DNA from: JAKORR01 sp964608495
GTDB lineage: Bacteria > Armatimonadota > Zipacnadia > Zipacnadales > FEN-943
Assembly: GCA_964608495.1 (NCBI GenBank)
Contig: CAZSOQ010000264.1
Coordinates: forward strand, 1 to 7,090
Reading direction: 5' to 3'
DNA length: 7,090 bases
Within the stretch, counting starts at the first letter, position 1. Every line of letters starts with the position of its first letter. Made by a program: the position numbers and the translations under genes. Shown one piece after another: positions 5,884-7,090 of this stretch. Under the pieces are notes generated by a model. It searched no databases. It was not told the DNA's origin and saw nothing but the letters and a program-made list of their open reading frames with translations.

Positions 5884-7090
5884 AAGATGCGATGACCCGT
5901 GCGGCCCAGCGCCGCGTCCACGGCCAGCCACAGTCCCGCGGCCGAGTACTCCCCCAGGACCAGTCCCAGGAAGAACGGCCGCGCAGTCTGGTAGGTCTTC
6001 ACCGATCCGTACTTCATGACCGAGGCCTTGGATGCCCAGCCCAGCAGGAAGGGGAACCACATGCGCGACGCCTCGTACCCCTGGCCCACGACGTAGCCGA
6101 TGGGGTGCAGGGGGAACCAGAGGAAGCGCTGGCGCAGGAGCGTGAGCAGCCAGGTGAAGGCCGCGCCCAGGGCGAGTGTGACCACGCGACCCGCCTCGAA
6201 GCCGGTGGGATTCGTGAGCATGGACCGGAGGCCCTCGGCGTTGCCCCGCGGGCCGCTGATGAAGAACCACGGGTGCATGGCGAGGGCGCCCTTCGCGTAG
6301 GCGATGCGCAGCGAGGCCCAGTACGACGCGAGCACGGCGACCGTCGTGGCGGCCGCCAGCGCGACGTACATGCCGCGACGGGAGACCTGCGCCTCGTCGG
6401 CCATCTTCAGTGAGTGCAGCAACTGGGGCATCATCATGGACTTCAGGTCGTACATGAACACGTACTCGACGAAGTTCAGGATAGTGAGGTCGCGGGGCGC
6501 AACGTTGGCGGGCCCCACGAGGGCCCGGAGGACCAGCGTGGGCCGCATCTGGGTGACCTTGGCGAAGACTATGCCGCTCTCGACCACCAGGCGGGCCATG
6601 CCCCAGCAGATGACCAGGAACAGCACGTAGGTGAAGACGGCCACGGCCAAGCCGACGCCGGCCACCATGAGCCAGGCGACGACGCCGAGGCCCGCGACGC
6701 CGAGGCCGACGAAGGCCCACAGATAGGGAAGGGCCTCGGGCTCCCGGGTCGGGGCACGCCGGAAGGCCTGGTCCCAGGCCTCCTGCAGGTGACCGCGAGC
6801 GACCCAGACACCGTAGGCGACGATGGCGATCAGGGCGCCCTGGTACTGGTTCTCCTCGACGCGCGCGAGGAGGGGCTGGCGCCCCATCGAGTCGGCGATC
6901 ACGTTCTGCAGGCGGCCGAACCACCAGAAGACCCACAGGGACAGCGAGATCTCGGTCGTGAGGAAGTAGGCCACGCCCACCACCGAGAAGTGCAGGTACA
7001 CCTGGCTTCGCAGATGCCGCCAGGGCGGTGATACCAGGCCGGCGAAGAGGGGCAGGTTGTGCAGGCGGATCTCGGGGATCGCCGGCACGT
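5877..7090 (-). CDS. DUF6785/DUF6784-type multi-pass membrane protein (N-terminus outside window)
   Basis: About 404 residues of a membrane protein are visible; the frame is open to the right edge, so the start lies beyond it (the GTG at 7088 is just the first start-like codon). Hydrophobic segments lie at about residues 32-60, 84-98, 122-142, 143-167, 240-262, 301-327, 343-358 and 371-395, counted from 7088. The C-terminal part 'HPIGYVVGQGYEASRMWFPFLLGW', 'YGSVKTYQTARPFFLGLVLGE' and the final 'GHRIFP' resemble the DUF6784 domain that ends DUF6785 proteins. These are found mostly in Planctomycetota, Armatimonadota and similar groups and are around 600 residues long, so roughly a third is missing here. 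'ARLVVESGIVFAK' is probably another conserved part. Function is unknown to me; a transporter is a reasonable guess. The family name is from memory of conserved patterns. Confidence 0.75.
   Translation of the reverse strand, partial: VPAIPEIRLHNLPLFAGLVSPPWRHLRSQVYLHFSVVGVAYFLTTEISLSLWVFWWFGRLQNVIADSMGRQPLLARVEENQYQGALIAIVAYGVWVARGHLQEAWDQAFRRAPTREPEALPYLWAFVGLGVAGLGVVAWLMVAGVGLAVAVFTYVLFLVICWGMARLVVESGIVFAKVTQMRPTLVLRALVGPANVAPRDLTILNFVEYVFMYDLKSMMMPQLLHSLKMADEAQVSRRGMYVALAAATTVAVLASYWASLRIAYAKGALAMHPWFFISGPRGNAEGLRSMLTNPTGFEAGRVVTLALGAAFTWLLTLLRQRFLWFPLHPIGYVVGQGYEASRMWFPFLLGWASKASVMKYGSVKTYQTARPFFLGLVLGEYSAAGLWLAVDAALGRTGHRIFP

Overview
This is a high-GC bacterial window holding five protein genes, two of them cut by the window edges, and one tRNA. 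It also holds a roughly 450-base non-coding interval that looks structured. The gene types are a glycoside-hydrolase-like protein with a C-terminal LamG domain, a DUF6785/DUF6784-type membrane protein, and sugar-phosphate enzymes. Together they suggest an uncultured saccharolytic lineage of the Armatimonadota, Hydrogenedentota, Planctomycetota or Lentisphaerota kind. The phylum is an inference from gene content only.

Layout, left to right. Positions 2-1564 (+) are the C-terminal part of a multidomain carbohydrate-active protein: amidotransferase-like/GH42-trimerisation-like region, beta-sandwich, coiled coil, LamG. Positions 1565-1959 have no convincing gene but carry promoter-like boxes and several stem-loops. 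They lead to a consensus promoter and a complete tRNA-Leu(CAG) at 2020-2107 (+) with encoded CCA. A short hairpin-rich gap follows, then a LysE-family exporter on the minus strand (2297-2944). Divergent from it is a tightly coupled two-gene unit: an FGGY pentulose kinase of the SePSK/AtXK1 type (3018-4472) and a phosphomannomutase/phosphoglucomutase (4472-5857), whose stop and start codons overlap by one base. Converging on the mutase is a DUF6785/DUF6784-type membrane protein (5877-7090, minus, N-terminus outside the window).

The kinase and mutase form the clearest functional unit. One enzyme phosphorylates a free sugar and the other moves a phosphate within a hexose or related sugar, so both probably serve sugar salvage or precursor supply. 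The hydrolase-like protein and the DUF6785 membrane protein fit a saccharolytic setting, but no direct link to the operon is visible. I saw no mobile element, CRISPR array or defence system. The least explained stretch is the interval at 1565-1959.
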